Source: Prorocentrum cordatum (lineage: Eukaryota > Sar > Dinophyceae > Prorocentrales > Prorocentraceae). Taken from it: 64,000 bases of DNA. The stretch spans positions 1-64,000 of the forward strand of contig CAUYUJ010018485.1 of NCBI GenBank assembly GCA_963575745.1, read 5' to 3'. Numbering within the stretch: the first letter of the stretch is position 1; the number at the start of each line of letters is the position of its first letter. Under the pieces are notes generated by a model. The model ran no database searches. It saw only the letters and a program-made list of their open reading frames with translations, and was not told the DNA's origin. Shown piece after piece: positions 42,978 to 55,829 of this stretch. A program made the translations under genes and the position numbers.

Positions 42978-44425
42978 AAGGGGGGTCCTTTTTCGCCCAA
43001 TCTGGCTGCAAGAGGGCCTCCGATGCTCTAAGATTACCTCCGAAACTGCTCAAAATAATTAAAGATGGTTCACGATAACTTCTGACATACCTCCAAGGAG
43101 CCCGACGAGGGCCACAAGACGGTTCCAAATGCTCTCGGAGCCCCTTGGAGATCCCCCCAAAAGGCCAACATCCTTGAGCAACCTACGGAACATAAATGAA
43201 TTGTTCATTCTCGCCTTTTCGCTTCCGGGGCCTCAAGCTTGCCCCAAGCGGGGCCCAGGCCCCCCCCCAAACTGCCCCAAGCGCGGCCATGATCGGCCCA
43301 AGGGGGTCCCAACAACGCCCTATGATACCAACATCCTTCAACAACCTACGGAACATCAATGACTTGCGCTTTCTCGCCTTTTCCCTCCCGGTGCGCTTTT
43401 GGTGCTTCAGAATTTCCCTAATATATGGCCCAAGAGAACCCCAAAAAGGGACCATGATGCCGCCCAAACGGCCATAAGAGCGCCCAAGATCGGCCCCAGA
43501 GGGTCATAAGAGCGCCCCAAGAAGCGATGTTGATGGCCCGTGTGGGGGGGGAAGACGAGCTGTGACCCCCCCCATTGATTGATACCCTCCAAAATGCCCC
43601 CAAGATGCCCTCCAGGGCTCCCGAGGGACCCCGAAGAGGGCTCCAAGAGGGCCCAATGACACCCCTAAAGAACTCCAAGAGGGCCCCCTCCAAAAGAGCT
43701 CCAAGAGGACCCCAATATCCCCCAACAAAATCCCCATAGGGCTCCAAGACGCGATCTTGATGGCTCTGTCCTCGTCCTCGTTGTCCGCCTCTTCATCCTC
43801 GTCCTTGTCCTTGCCCTCATGTCTTCCTTTCCCTTTCTCCCTCTTCCTCGTCGTCGTGGTCGTCCTTCTCCTCCTCCTCCCCTCGCCCCCACGCGGGCCC
43901 CGGGATGGCTCGAAGAGGACCGCCAATGCCACCCCCTTGCCCCACGAGATCTCTCCGTTCACCATGTTTGCCCGCTCTGGTGCACGAGTCCTTTCGCCCA
44001 CTTTTGCCATCAGCTCTCATCGGCACGTTTTCTGAATGGTCTGGTGGGGGTGCGCGAAGCGTGAATAATTTCCTGCAAGTTTGTCGATCGTTTTCGCGCT
44101 CTCTCCGTTCGGACTTCCGACAACAAAAATGCGGCACCAGAGGCATCGAATATAGCTCCACGACAAGCCCAAATGCCCCCGAGAAAGCACCAATACTGAC
44201 CACGAGGTCCCCCAAACGGCCCAAGAGGCATCCAATACAGCCCCACAAACCTCGAGGACGACCCTAAAGCGCACAAAAACGGAACCACGACAGCCCCGAA
44301 AGGCATAACAACGGCCTCCGAATGCCAAGCGGCCATCCAAGCTCCCAGAGGCCTCCAAGAGGCCAAAGAAGCCCCCCAAGAGGCCCCTCAGAGGCTCCCA
44401 GGAGGCCACAAGAAGGCCTCATGAA
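42978..44425. repeat. Long degenerate CAAGAnGGCCC word run
   Basis: CCCAAGAGGCCC, CTCCAAGAGGGCCC and AACGGCCC variants fill much of 43080-43750 and 44170-44420. Within it, CCAACATCCTTGAGCAACCT at about 43166 and a near copy at about 43330 begin two units of about 165 bp. A TCC/GTCCTC-rich part lies at 43765-43890. No gene. Confidence 0.65.
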
Positions 44426-44429
44426 GCCT

Positions 44430-44524
44430 CCTCTTCTTCTTCCTCCTCCTCCTCCTTCTCATCCCTCTCCTCCTCCTACTCCTCCTGCTCCTCCTGATCC
44501 TCCTCCTCCTTCTCCTTCTCCTCC
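44430..44524. repeat. (TCC)n tract
   Basis: TCC with TTC and TAC interruptions. Confidence 0.9.
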
Positions 44525-46655
44525 CCTCTCTTCCGTACGTTTGACCACACAGGCATTTTCAGAGAGGCAGGGGGCAGGGGTGATTCGCCGTAGGCGTCTT
44601 TGATCACACTGTGTTGCAACGTCTGTCCATGAAGAATGCTCGACCTGTGCCAGATTGACCAGACGGAACGAACGGATACTCGACATTCCATGGCCACGCG
44701 CACCATCGTGTTCACGCAAACGACTTATTTTCCGACATCGCAGCATGCTGGGATGGCTCCCTGACGTACTTCTGTACCCACTGGGTCTGTAACGTCCGAG
44801 TGCTCTGTATATTCGTTCGTGTAAAAGCTGAGCACCATTTCAAATCACACTCATGCAGGATTTGCAGTCTTGGGTGGCGAGAAGTGGAAGGATAGACAGA
44901 GACACCATTGAGGGCAAGAAATGAAGAGCCAACGATCAGCAACACGTGACAGCATGGCATCGTGGCCGTGACGGGGGCCTGCGCGTCAACAGGGTCGTTC
45001 ACTCCGATACCAGCGTCCAGACATCTAGCCACCTGCGGTGTCCGCGTGATGTGCTGAATTTGAATGCTGATGCGATATGACTGTGAGCATCTGCCGTTGC
45101 ATCCACAGCAGGTGGCCTCATGCATCAGAACAACTGGCTTGCACCATTTATCTACATTTTCCCGCACCTTCTCTGCCCCTTGCGCGAACGACAGACTCAA
45201 TGAGTGCGGGGATGCTGTCAGACATGAGCACAACACGTCTGCAAATCAGTGCATATGCTGTGCCTGGCTCGAACGTGCACGTACTCACAACACATTGGCC
45301 GCGAAATTCATTGCCCTCATGCATCTACTCGCGCACATGCACACCGACTGTACCTGTGGTGAACTTGTAGTTGGACGACGATTTTTCCTAATGTCCCTTA
45401 CCCCGCTTGCTGCCCAACGATGTATCTCGTGGTTTCGCGCAGCCGCTTGCAATCTCTGGGCCACAATCTTGATTGACTGATCTCTGCGAACCGGGCCAAT
45501 GATGAGACTCCGAGCGACCAATACCAGTCTCAGCAGAACGAACTGCGAACGACTTGTTCACCAGAGCTGGACGTGAAATGCGCAAGAACTTACGACTTGT
45601 TTGGAACACATCAAGACCACCTCGTGGCTGTCCATTCTCCTCACTGCCTTCTGGAGCTTCTCGTTCGTGACGGGCTCGTTGTCCTCACTGGCGCTAGAGA
45701 AGACGCAACAACGTGGTGTGAATCATCCATCTACTCCCGTATATGGGCCTGGTACAACCATGATGAATATTACGCACGTGCGTAACTGGTAATCGTCGAA
45801 ACATTGGAACATGCACTTGGATCTTCCGGAGTCTGTTTTGGTCTAGCATCGAAGCGCAATGTTTCTCTCGATATCCGCTGCTACCTCAATAGTGTGTGGT
45901 GCCTCGTGGGCATGTCGCAGCCGTAGCGCCTCGGGCAACGCAAGAATGCGGGAACAGATGGTAGACTGGCTTGGGGATGCTTCTCATACCTGACGGGTGA
46001 AATCCAATTGGGTATCCGACGCTATCATCATATTTTGTACGTCAACCTCCAGTGGCTTGTGCTTCAATGCAACCTTCCTTCTTTGTGAGAGTGCATAGCG
46101 AGGCGTGAGCAAGATCTGGGGGCCCTTCGCGCTGAATCTACATCTTCTGTCGCACGCGCGGTGTTTGCAAGCAGCCGTGCGCGACAACGAATCCACTTCG
46201 CACGCGCAGCCCAATATTCTCCGACGGAGCCGCTATTTGCAGAACCTATAGCTGCATGGCAGGGACAACTCGAGATCAAGAACAATATCGGGCCCACGCG
46301 CAGAAACACAGAACCAACGAAATTGCCAGTGGGCTGTTCCGTGCACCATCGTCCCCTGAAGCTCGGTGTCCTCGGCTCCAAACAGCGAAAGGCTAATACG
46401 ACTGCGAACCGATCGCACTATCGGCTGCGACACCGCTTCTGGAGTCTTTCTGTCATCGGATTTTGCTGTAGAGGCGGCTACAGCCATGTGCGAAGGGGAA
46501 GTTTGTCCCAAGCACCCTTTCAAGTGGAGCCCGACCGCTGTGCCTGTCGTTGTGGTAAGGACAAGACGGGAATTTGTCTTAGATCGAGGGAGTGCCTAAA
46601 TCGCATGTCCCAACTAACATCTCCCAAACAATATATGTACGCCCCACATAGCTCT
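44525..46655. other. Unique moderate-GC stretch, no gene recognised
   Basis: About 2.1 kb with few repeats. Frames of 138-183 codons (45064-45480 plus, 44712-45236 minus, 46161-46712 plus) overlap oppositely oriented frames and show no domain. If a host gene is hidden here it would be in short exons. Confidence 0.4.
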
Positions 46656-47640
46656 ATAGTATTTCAACCCTTGGTGGTCCCCAAACGTGGTGGTGAGAAC
46701 ACCCGGTGGTGAGTTTTGGGCGATTTGGGTAGTGGTTTTCGAGCGCTGGCTGGCCCAAGAAACGCAAAACCTCGTGGCGACCGCGTGTCCCCAAACCCGG
46801 TGGTGACCCAAAATTATTTGTTGGGGGAATCGGGGTCACCACCGGGTGTCTCACCACCTGGTTTGGAGACCACCAAAACCCGGATCTTGCCCCTCCAGGA
46901 AAATCTACCGGGAAATCTTGCCCCTCGGAAGCCCCCCGTGGCAAAAACTACCCCGCGGAAGCTTGCCCCTCGGACGTCTCCCAAACAATTTCCCAAGTCA
47001 TCTTGCCCCTCCGAAATCTCCGTGGAAATGTCCCGGAAAATCTTGCTCTTCGGAAATCTCAGTGGAAATCTCCCCGAAAATCTTGCCCCTCGGCATCGGT
47101 AGGGAAACCTTAAGAACCCCCACGGAATCCTTAAGGAATCCGTTGGGAATCCATAAGAATCCCAAGGGTACCCTAGGGAATACTGAAGAATCCCTAGGGT
47201 AACCTTAGGGAATCCTTAAGAAACCTTGGGAATCCTTTTTGGGGATCATTTCAGAAGCCCGAGGGAATCCTTAGGGAATCCTTCGGGAATCCTTAAGAAT
47301 CCTTAAGAATCCCTAGGGGATCCTTCGGGAATTCTTAGGGAGTTCTCCTGGAAAATCCCCCGGGAAATCACCCTGAACGGATTTCCAGAGAGACTTCCCC
47401 TGAGATGTCCTACATACCAACACAGTCTAATCAATCCTAAGACATTCCAGAAACTCCAGACATTTCGCCTCTCGGAAATCTCCAGGAAAATCCTGCCCCT
47501 GGGAAGTCTCAATGGAAATCTCCCAGAAAATCTTGCCCCTCGGAAGTCTCCTGGGAGATCTCCCAGGAAATCGCCCGGAACATATTTCCAATGATATTTC
47601 CACCGAGATGTCCTACATCCCAATGCATTCTAAGCAATCC
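46656..47640. repeat. Chain of degenerate short-word runs
   Basis: Successive blocks change word: CCCGGTGGTGA (46690-46870), ATCTTGCCCCTCGGAA about every 40 bp (46880-47100), GGAATCCTTAAGG about every 12-16 bp (47105-47335), then GGAAATCTCC(C/A)GGAAA and TTGCCCCTCGGAAGTCTC again (47340-47600). Words drift from one block to the next. Confidence 0.75.
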
Positions 47641-48874
47641 TAACACATTCCGGACACCCTGGAGACTTCGCCAGAGATTCTAGCGCGGGCGGAAGGTCCT
47701 GGAGATTCCGCCAGAGATTTCCACTTATCCAAAGATTCCCTGGAGGTTTCGGTGGAGATTTGGCTTGGAGGTTTCGCAAGGGGTATCTGCTTGGAGACCT
47801 GAATGGGCCCCAGCACTGCGGCCAGAGATTCATGGGAAGATTTTCGCAAGATGATAGGCCAGAACCGTTGGGGACTTTTGATCAAGACTCCCCCGATCTA
47901 AAATTCTTTCCAGCGACAAGAACTCGACGAAGGCATCGAAACGGTGGCTCCAAGACCCCTGTAGTCCAGAGCTGGAGCCCAAGAACCAGAACGTCAGAAA
48001 ACACCTGGGAAGGAATGCCGACGGCACGTTGGGACGAGGGATGGGTCACCAAAGGCGACGTTGTTGGCATCGTGCGAGAGGTCGCGCCATAATGCGCAGA
48101 CCAATTCGCATCCGATCCCGATCGAGGATCGACTCAGGATCCAGGAACCAAGACAGAGCAGGCGGGAATCGAATCAATGGGATCCAGAACCCAGGATTCA
48201 GGAGACCCAGTCGGATCCACTAGACTCTAGACTGCCGATGTGAGGTGGGCGCGCTGCTGGAACGGGGGAAACGAAGCGCCGCTGGAAGCGCCAAGGCCGC
48301 GCTGACGGCGTGCTCGGTCAACGGTGTGGTTGGGAATCTCGTCAGTGTGACGCCGAGCTCACGCAGAACAACATGCAGGAAATCACGAAACGCCGTTTCC
48401 TGCATCTCAAATCTGCGAAGGCATCGGGCGAAAGCGACACGGCGAGCTGCAGGAAAAAGCACGCACCGCGCGCTCCTGCAATTGGCCTGGCCACGAACCA
48501 CGCCTCCCTGCACTTGGACTTCCTACTTCGCCGTTGCCCAAAACACACCGCCAGCGCGGCTACGGCGGCGGTCCTCGTGGACGCAGAGGCCCGGCACACC
48601 GTTGCCCATCGCGCCCAGGAGTGGCACGGGCTCGGCCCCCTGCGCCGTGCCCCGCGATGGGGGCTCCCTTTCTCTGCTCTCCGCGCTCGCTGCTTCCTGC
48701 AAGAACCCATGCTTGCACCCTGCTCCAGACGCAGAGCTGCTGCTCTGCGTGCCAACCGCACTCTCCCAACTTCTTCGCCCGGCTGCCCCAAATCGGGGGC
48801 CACATGCGAACCCGACCCCTACCCCCCACGATTTCTCAGGGGGAGGGTGGGGTTCACTTCGCTCGAGAGCTCCC
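47641..48874. other. Intergenic, no gene supported
   Basis: TGGAGATTTCGCC-type words to about 47800, then unique sequence. A plus-strand frame starting at 48310 contains NNMQEITKRRFLHLKSAK and HASLHLDFLLRRCPKHTA, somewhat protein-like, but runs into the GGA tract and overlaps two other long frames. Not called. Confidence 0.35.
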
Positions 48875-48977
48875 GAGGAGGAGGAGGAGGAGGAGGAGGA
48901 GGAGGAGGAGGAGGAGGAGGAGGAGGAGGAGGAGGAGGAGGAGGAGGAGGAGGAGGAGGAGGAGGAGGAGGAGGAGG
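48875..48977. repeat. (GGA)n tract
   Basis: About 103 bp of almost pure GGA. Confidence 0.96.
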
Positions 48978-50379
48978 AAGGGGTTGCGAGGAGCGCGAGC
49001 ACATTTCACGGCATCTGCAGCAGACGAGGGCCCCGCTGCCGCGCGACGCAGTCCGAAGGGACTCCGGACGCATGCTCGGACACAGTCGGATGCCCGGAGA
49101 GGCTTCTGCGTGCCTCTCTGCTTCGCGGGCGGACCGGGCAGTCGAAATCCCACTAGCCCCCTGGGCTCTGGGCGTAGGCGGTTTACAAAGCGAACTCTCC
49201 CTGACACCCCTTCTTCCTTCTTCGGGCATGGGTCTACCGCTCCCCCTCTCCCACGCCGCAACACTCCCCACTCGCACGGCAGATCTACCGGGACTTGGTT
49301 AATGCACGTATGTGTACTTGTGTATATGCACCTGACTGTGACAATCATGTGTAACAATGCCGTTTCAGATGTATATTTTATGGTCTATCTCAAGCGGCGC
49401 CCAAAAACGACGCCCAAAAACGACCAACATCAAATCGACTCGGAACCGGCAACGCTCCCAAGCCTCGTCTTGGGGCTTTTGGGGAATCCTCTTGGCGTCG
49501 TTAGAACCATTTCAATGCCCACTGCGGATTGTTCCATCGAACGGGTCGTGAATTGCATGGGTTTGGGGGCCTCTCGGGGCCATCTGGGGGGAGCTCGAGA
49601 CCCTCTTGATGCTCTCCTGGGTCCCTGCAAAATCGTGTTCGGGCTATCTTCTGGCACTCTAGAAGCTACTGTGGGCCGTCTCTGGGCACTCTTGGGGATC
49701 TTTTGGACCGTCTTTGGCGTTCCGAAGCCCAAGAAGCGAGTATGTGATGATCATGCATTTTGTCGTTTTCGTGTGCTCCACACATGGGTTCCCTGCTTTC
49801 TCTAGGCCGCTACCGCGCAGGAGCAATAACCTCACTCCTTGGAGTACTCCTCACCATCGCCGCCGTTCATCGGCATCGTCGTCACCATGATCGATGCCAC
49901 TGGCATCTGCTCAATTTAAGCATTCGGGTTGTTTGGCGCCTAGTGCTCCCAATCGTACAGGTGTCGCCGCTTTTTAGCTCCTTCTGCTCCAGAGCGTAAT
50001 GCAATCGCCACTTGTTTGATCATGGCGCTCCCTCACATAGAACTGTCGTCACGTTTGGGCTCCGCTTCAAGTCTCTCACGTTCTGTCTCTAACCCAGGGC
50101 GGCTATTGGAATTATACGTAAAAGCAAATGTTAAATCGACCTCGAGTCCAATCTGCAATATACGGGCAACATGATTCTGACCGTCCCAGAGACCCCATAA
50201 TCACACTTCACACGGTTAACACACTACAATCATACTATTCTTATCGCTCTTATTATGTGCATCGTGGTCGTTGTCGTCGAACGTACATCGGGAACATATG
50301 TAAAAAACGGATGTGACGTCACATTCGGGTGTACCTTGCACTGTGAAAGCCATGTGCACTACAAGTCTTCAGCCGCCTA
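48978..50379. other. Intergenic; reverse-orientation word run
   Basis: At 49450-49730 CTTGGGGCTTTTGGGG and CTCTTGGGG-like words form a reverse-complement degenerate run. The remainder is unique with no gene recognised. Confidence 0.45.
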
Positions 50380-51172
50380 TCTCTCCTCTCCTCCTCTCCT
50401 CCTCCTCCTCCTCCTCCTCCTCCTCCTCCTCCTCCTCCTCCTCCTCCTCTTGCTCGCCCTTGTCCTCGTCGACGTCCTCCTTATCCTCTTCCTGTTCCTA
50501 ATTCTCGTCCTCCTCGTTCTACTCCTCCTCTTCCTCTTCCCTCTCCCCCTCCTCCCTCTCCCTCTCGCTCCTTCCTGCTCCATATTTGCATTCGCCTTCT
50601 CCGCCTCATCCTTCTTCTCATCCTGTACTTCTTTCTCTTCTTCCCTCTCCTCTCCCTCTCCTCTTCCTCCTCTTCCCCCGTCTCCTCTTCCTCCTCCTCC
50701 TCCTCCTCCTCTTCCTTCTCCTTCTCTTCTTTCTTTCGCAGAGCTCAGAAAACCGCTTCCTCCTCCTTCTTCTCCTCCTCCTCCTCCTTCTCCTCCTCTC
50801 CCTCCTTTTCTCCGTCATGTATCCTGCTTTCCCCGCCATGTGTTTCAACCACCTAACTCCATTTGAAACATCCTCCTCTTCCTTCTCTTCCTACTCCTTC
50901 TCCTGCTCCTCCTGTTCCTTCTGCTCCTCTCCTCCTCTTCCTCCTCCTCCTCTTTCTCCTTCTCCTCTCACCTCCTCTTCCTCCTCCTCCTTTTCCTCGT
51001 CCTGCTCTTCCTCCCGGTCCTCGTCATCCTCTTTATCCTCCTTCTTCTCCTCGTCCTCCTCCTCCTTCTCCTCCTCCTCCTCCTCCTCCTCTTCCTCCTC
51101 CTCCTCCTCCTCCTCCTCCTCCTCCTCCTCCCCCTCCTTCTTCTCCTCCTCGCTCTCCTCGTCCTCCCTCCC
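50380..51172. repeat. Long (TCC)n polypyrimidine tract
   Basis: Nearly 800 bp of pyrimidine-rich TCC/TTC/CTC sequence with short interruptions (50580-50610, 50740-50755, 50810-50875). The 306-codon Ser/Pro/Leu frame through it is an artefact. Confidence 0.93.
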
Positions 51173-52199
51173 CTCTTTGGGCTGCTACTCCTCCTTCTTC
51201 CCTCCATCCCTGTCGCCCTCCCACCATTCACGTGCTGGCTGCTTGCGCTCCCAACGACACCCCCTGCTCCTGGTCTTACGCGCACACACACGCACTCCTA
51301 CTAGGTTCTCGTGTGGGGTCCCCCGTCGGAATCAGTGTTTGTTGACTTTTGCATCTTCAGGGGGCTCTCGTGGGCTCGCCTCCAACATGACCCCCCGGAG
51401 CGCACTAACGGCTACCAGCGTTTCCCCAACATCGCATCCACACAGCGTCAACGGGGCCCCAAACGGCTTCAAGAGAATGCCAGCCTGGCTCTCAGAGGCT
51501 TCCTGAAGCCCCCCGCCCAAGGTCCAGGATTCGGCCTTTGTTGGGGGCTGCTAGGGCGGATCCCTTGCTTGACTTCGAATGGATCCACCCTGTATGCTTC
51601 ACTCGTGCTTTCCCATCCGCATTTTCAAGGCAATCCTTTTTTTGTTGGTGGAGAAGTCGGAGGAAAGCTAAGGGGACGAAATCGCCCGGGCAATTCGCCC
51701 GGGAATCGTTTCTGGACGGGCCAGTGGGGATACTTTTTTTGGTCGGCGGCCGCGCGACAACGGTCTGGCGGCAACAGGCGTGTCCGGGACGGCGGTGCAG
51801 GCAAATTGCACGCAAGGCGAGCGGGGCACGTGCACTGAGCAAAATGCTCCTCATTCGAAGTGACGCAAATTGCGCACAGGGGTGCGAGTGCTACGGAGGG
51901 AGTCGCCTTTGCGGCGCCAAGCTCCGAGCATTTCCCTAGACAGACAACTAAGCACCAGCCTGGGGGACCCGCTGCTGGTGGTAGAAAACAAGGGCCGTCG
52001 GCGCTGAAGGCTGGACCATTCAGCGCGCAGCCAACGGAACCACCTCAGAGCTGTTGGGGCTGGCCACGACCGACGGACGAGTCGGCACCGGCGGAAAAGC
52101 CGAAAAACGCGGGCGAGGCCTCACACTGGCAAGGCAATCACCGTCACCCACACCTCGGAGGAACCCGCCGTCTTTCCGAAGTCACAGTGTCGACCGGCT
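51173..52199. other. Intergenic, no gene recognised
   Basis: GC-rich unique sequence; frames of up to 175 codons without domains. Confidence 0.4.
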
Positions 52200-53455
52200 G
52201 TGGGAGGGCTCCTGCAGCCCGCATAGTGCGACTTGGCGTGGAGAAGGGGGGTGCAGCTAACTGCCGCAAGAGATGCGTAACTGGATTGCAGCTGCACGCA
52301 GGGGGCGTGAACACGTGTGGGGGGTGCAGCTAACCGCCGCATGGGTCACGTAAAAGAATGGGGGTTGGCTGAGCGGTGCAGGTGCGCCCCGGGCTGGGGC
52401 GTGCCAGCGCTGAAGGCCACTGGACGGCCAAGTGGTGCAGCACTACGCAACGCAGCTGAAGCTGCACCTGTCAAAAAACCGGCTGAGCGGCGGGCAGGGA
52501 GGCGACTATTTCAGGCGACTGATCCCTGCTACCGGCAGCGGGCGGCTGTCCCGTGGACGGCAAAGGAAGGGGCGCAGGGGGGAGCATCTACGGCCGTCCC
52601 CTGGGCACCGAAAGGAGTGGCTGCCGCTGTGGGACAGCAATGCAGGCGCCCCTACGCGGGTGAAATCTAGAGACGCGGCCTGAGGTAACACTCAGGCGAA
52701 ACGCGTAAAGATGCACTAAGAGAAGCACGCAGGCAAGGCAATCCGCCTCAAGACTCTCACTTGGTGGATACCATCGACCTTCTGAGTGTCCCAGGGACGA
52801 CCGGCTGCGCGGAGGCCCGTCCCGGCGTCCGCTGCGAGAGAATGTGGAATCCGTGGATGGGGGGGTCCTCCAGGCCGCCAGCCCGTCTGGCCAACCGCTC
52901 AGGCTGCCGCAGCCGCCGCGGGCGAGCCATGGGGGCGCAGTGGAGGACGTCCGCCAGGCCAGGCAGACGGCGCGTCCCGTACCGGCTACCTGAGGCCGCG
53001 TAGTTGACGTGGAGAAGGGGGGGTATACCTAACCGCCGCAAGAGGCGCGTATCTTGGAAGCAGCTGCACGCCGAGGGCACCTACACGTGTGGTGATGTGG
53101 GGAGGGAGGGGGGGGGGTGGTGCAGCTAACCGCCGCGAGTGACGCCTGTAAGGATGGGGGGTGGCAGGACAGCGTCGATGCGGCTCGGGCTGGAGTGTGC
53201 CAGCGTCGGACTCGCCAAGTGAAAGGCCCTGCGTCGTAGCTTTACGTAACTAGCTGGGACTGCAAACTGCTGAAGTGCGGCTGCGCGGCCTGCAGGGGGG
53301 TGACTATCTCAGGCGACTAACCCCTGCTACGGGCTGCTGGCGGCTGTCAAGTGGACAGCAACGTGAAGCCTGGGAGGGTGCATCTACGGCCGTTCCCTGG
53401 CACCCAAGTGGTGGCTGTCGCAGTGGGGCAGCAAAGCAGGCGCACCCAGGGGGGG
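52200..53455. repeat. Two diverged direct copies of a roughly 450-bp segment
   Basis: Copy one (about 52225-52670) and copy two (about 53005-53455) share, in order, GGTGCAGCTAACCGCCGC, ACACGTGTGG, TGTGCCAGCG-like words, GGCGACTATTTCAGGCGACT/GGTGACTATCTCAGGCGACT, CCTGCTAC, GTGGACGGCAA/GTGGACAGCAA, CATCTACGGCCGT and GGGACAGCAA/GGGGCAGCAA. The interval between copies is unrelated or more diverged. Confidence 0.75.
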
Positions 53456-53787
53456 GGCTAGGCCTGTGGGCTGGTCCCCATCTGTCGAAGGGGTGTGTAT
53501 TGCCCGGCAAGGTCCACGTATCCAGTGTGGCTGTCTAGAATTGCTGCGCCGGGGGGTGAAATGTGGGGAGGCGCCCGCCCCAGCGAGAGTTGCCCCAGGG
53601 GAATATGGCCGATGCCAGGCGCTGCAAGGTGAAACGAGCCCTGGCAGGTGGGGCGTGGGCAGCGAGGTGGGGGGTCAGGCGCGCGACGGGGCGGGAGGTC
53701 GGTGGGCGCGCTGTCCAGCCCGCCCGAGCCTGCTCCCCCCTGGGCGTACTAGTCCCTCCTGTCCCACCATCGTGCACGCTTGTCTAT

Positions 53788-54873
53788 CTATGGGTCGTCT
53801 CCCATGGGGGAGTAGCGCTTGCCTTTTCCTTTCCAGTCAGTTTCCGTCCACGGTGCTATCTGGTGGCTCCAGGATTCCCACTCCAGCCATTCGTGCCAAC
53901 GGGAGGGGGTGGCGGTGCCGATGGCGCCTGTCCAACGCTCACGCACGGGGGCCGACGTGGCTGCCTTGCCTTCTGCTGTCCAGGGAGCGGGTGCACTGCT
54001 GCTGGCGGGCCCGCGCTGAGCGTGGGTCTTGGGTTCGCGTTGGAGGAGCTTCGTGTGCTTGTCCTTGACCGACGGCCAGTGGGCGCTGAGCCCTTGGTCT
54101 CTGTCCATCTTGTAGGCGTCGTACCCTGCGCTACCCCGCGCCTGGATGAACTCGTCGCACAACTGGGTTGTGTTGCGTTTGGGGTCGTGCTTTTCGCTGC
54201 CGCTGGCCCCTTGCTTCATGGCGGCCTTCTTCGCCCATGCGGCCCAAACTCCGTTGAACGCTCCTCCCAGCGGCTTTTGAAGGCGTGCTATCTTCTCCTG
54301 CACTGGTTCATCCTTGGTGACGTCGGCCTCGGCAACGGGGCACATGTACATGGGAATGCCCCCCATGGGGTCGCTCGGGTTGCCTAGGGGAGGACGTGTG
54401 TCCCTTACATCCTGCCAGGGCGCCTCGGGAATGCGTGCCCGTGCAAGGTCGCCTCTTGGGGATTTGGTGGCGCGGTCGTCCTCGACCTTGCCGTCGTTCC
54501 ACGCGGGTCGCTGGCGGCCCTTGTCACCGCTCCCGCGGTTCAGGGTACGGTCATCCCTGACGTCATTGATGCTCCAAGTTGCGCTAACTGCTCTTCGTGG
54601 GCTGTCTTCCGCGCTTTTGATTATGCGAAGGGCGTTCCTGACAACGACGTGGTCGTATGGGGGCCAGGCGTCGGGCCTGGCGGGTGTCTCAGGGAAGAGT
54701 TTGAAGGGCCCCCTTCTTCGTCGTCGGCCACCGGCGTCGGGCTGAGCTCTGGGCTCGGGTCCTTGGCGCCGTCGGTTTCGCTTTTCTTGTCTCCTTCCCC
54801 TCCCCAGTCGATCCCGTCAGGTTCGTCTTCGATCTTGCGTGCCTGGCCTGTCGGGGCCTTCCCCTCTGCATGA
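53788..54873 (-). pseudogene. Unrecognised coding region, over 300 codons, one frameshift
   Basis: On the minus strand 53788-54705 is open for about 300 codons and reads like protein throughout: FPETPARPDAWPPYDHVVVR, LRIIKSAEDSPRRAV, IPEAPWQDVRDTRPPLG, EKIARLQKPLGGAFNGVW, TTQLCDEFIQARGSAGYDAY and a Trp-rich basic end WHEWLEWESW, PWTETDWKGKGKRYSP. Near 54707, at a C/G run, the sense moves to another frame that continues upstream with KIEDEPDGIDWGGEGDKK and PSPELSPTPVADDEEGGP to about 54873. The true start is unknown. The KGKGK-type tail recalls retroelement gag proteins, but no family is recognised. It may be a frameshifted relic or two exons. Confidence 0.6.
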
Positions 54874-55829
54874 GGGCCGCGCCCCCCGGCTGAATCTGTG
54901 GCGGGGGGGGGTGGGCTCGCCAGTGGGGGTGCGCCGAGCGTCGAGGATCTGACGCGCTCCGGATATGAACATCCTTGAGTTAGAGACTTGGAAGGAGAAG
55001 CGCGACCATCATGGATACATGCAGGAGGCGGTCACCGACTACACGTCTCTAAATTCAATGCACCATCTGCTGCCATAATGTATTCGCACGAGGCGCCACG
55101 GTGAGTTTAGGAGACGTCCCCACGCGACCTTGCACAAACCAGAAAACCAATTCCCGCGTCTCGCCTGGGGCACTACCTGCTAATCCCCAAGCGTTGTAAA
55201 CGTGCATTGACATGGAGTTCAAGGAACGCCCGTGTACGAGACCAAGGGGTTCCCAACATGTCTGACGATTTCAATGATAATCAAGGACGTCTTACGGACG
55301 CCCCAGAAACGCCACAAGACAAGTAACCTCGCAGAGCCCAGGGGAACCTTTTAAGAATATCACGGCGGCTCTGAGAGGACTACTCTTCTACAGTGCGCAG
55401 CCTTTCTCGTGGATTTCGAGCAGGGCGACCTCTTGAGCGCTGCTCTACCGCCGCCGATCAGAATGCCGCCCACGAGATGGCTCAACCGAGCCCCTTTGAG
55501 AAGGAACCGTCGCGGGCCCCGAGACTCCTGACGGGTTCCCAACGGGCCCCCGGGAAGTCTCTCTATAGGGCCCCAAAGAAGCCTGCAACATGCCTTCCAG
55601 AGGGAGGAGTGGGGAAGGGGAAGAGGAGGAGGAGGGGAAGGGGGAGGAGGAGGAGGAAGCGAAGGATACTGACTGAACCTGCGCCGATGCCGAGCTAGGT
55701 CTGACTCCACTCGCGTGCACCGCAGAGCCTGGATGTTATGAAGACCGCGTTTTTTACAGAGATGCGGAAACACCGGGGGGCCGTGGCACTGGCAGGGCGG
55801 TCGCGGCACGGGAGTTCTGGAACTCTATC
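54874..55829. other. Intergenic, no gene recognised
   Basis: Unique sequence plus a short GGA/GGGA stretch at 55605-55660. No gene supported. Confidence 0.4.

Noticed and set aside
48245-49805. Three overlapping plus-strand ORFs of 303-423 codons
   Set aside because: All pass through the same GGA tract; at most one could be real and none has a recognisable motif.
50255-51506. Ser/Leu/Pro-rich ORFs of over 200 codons
   Set aside because: Products of the 800-bp TCC tract.
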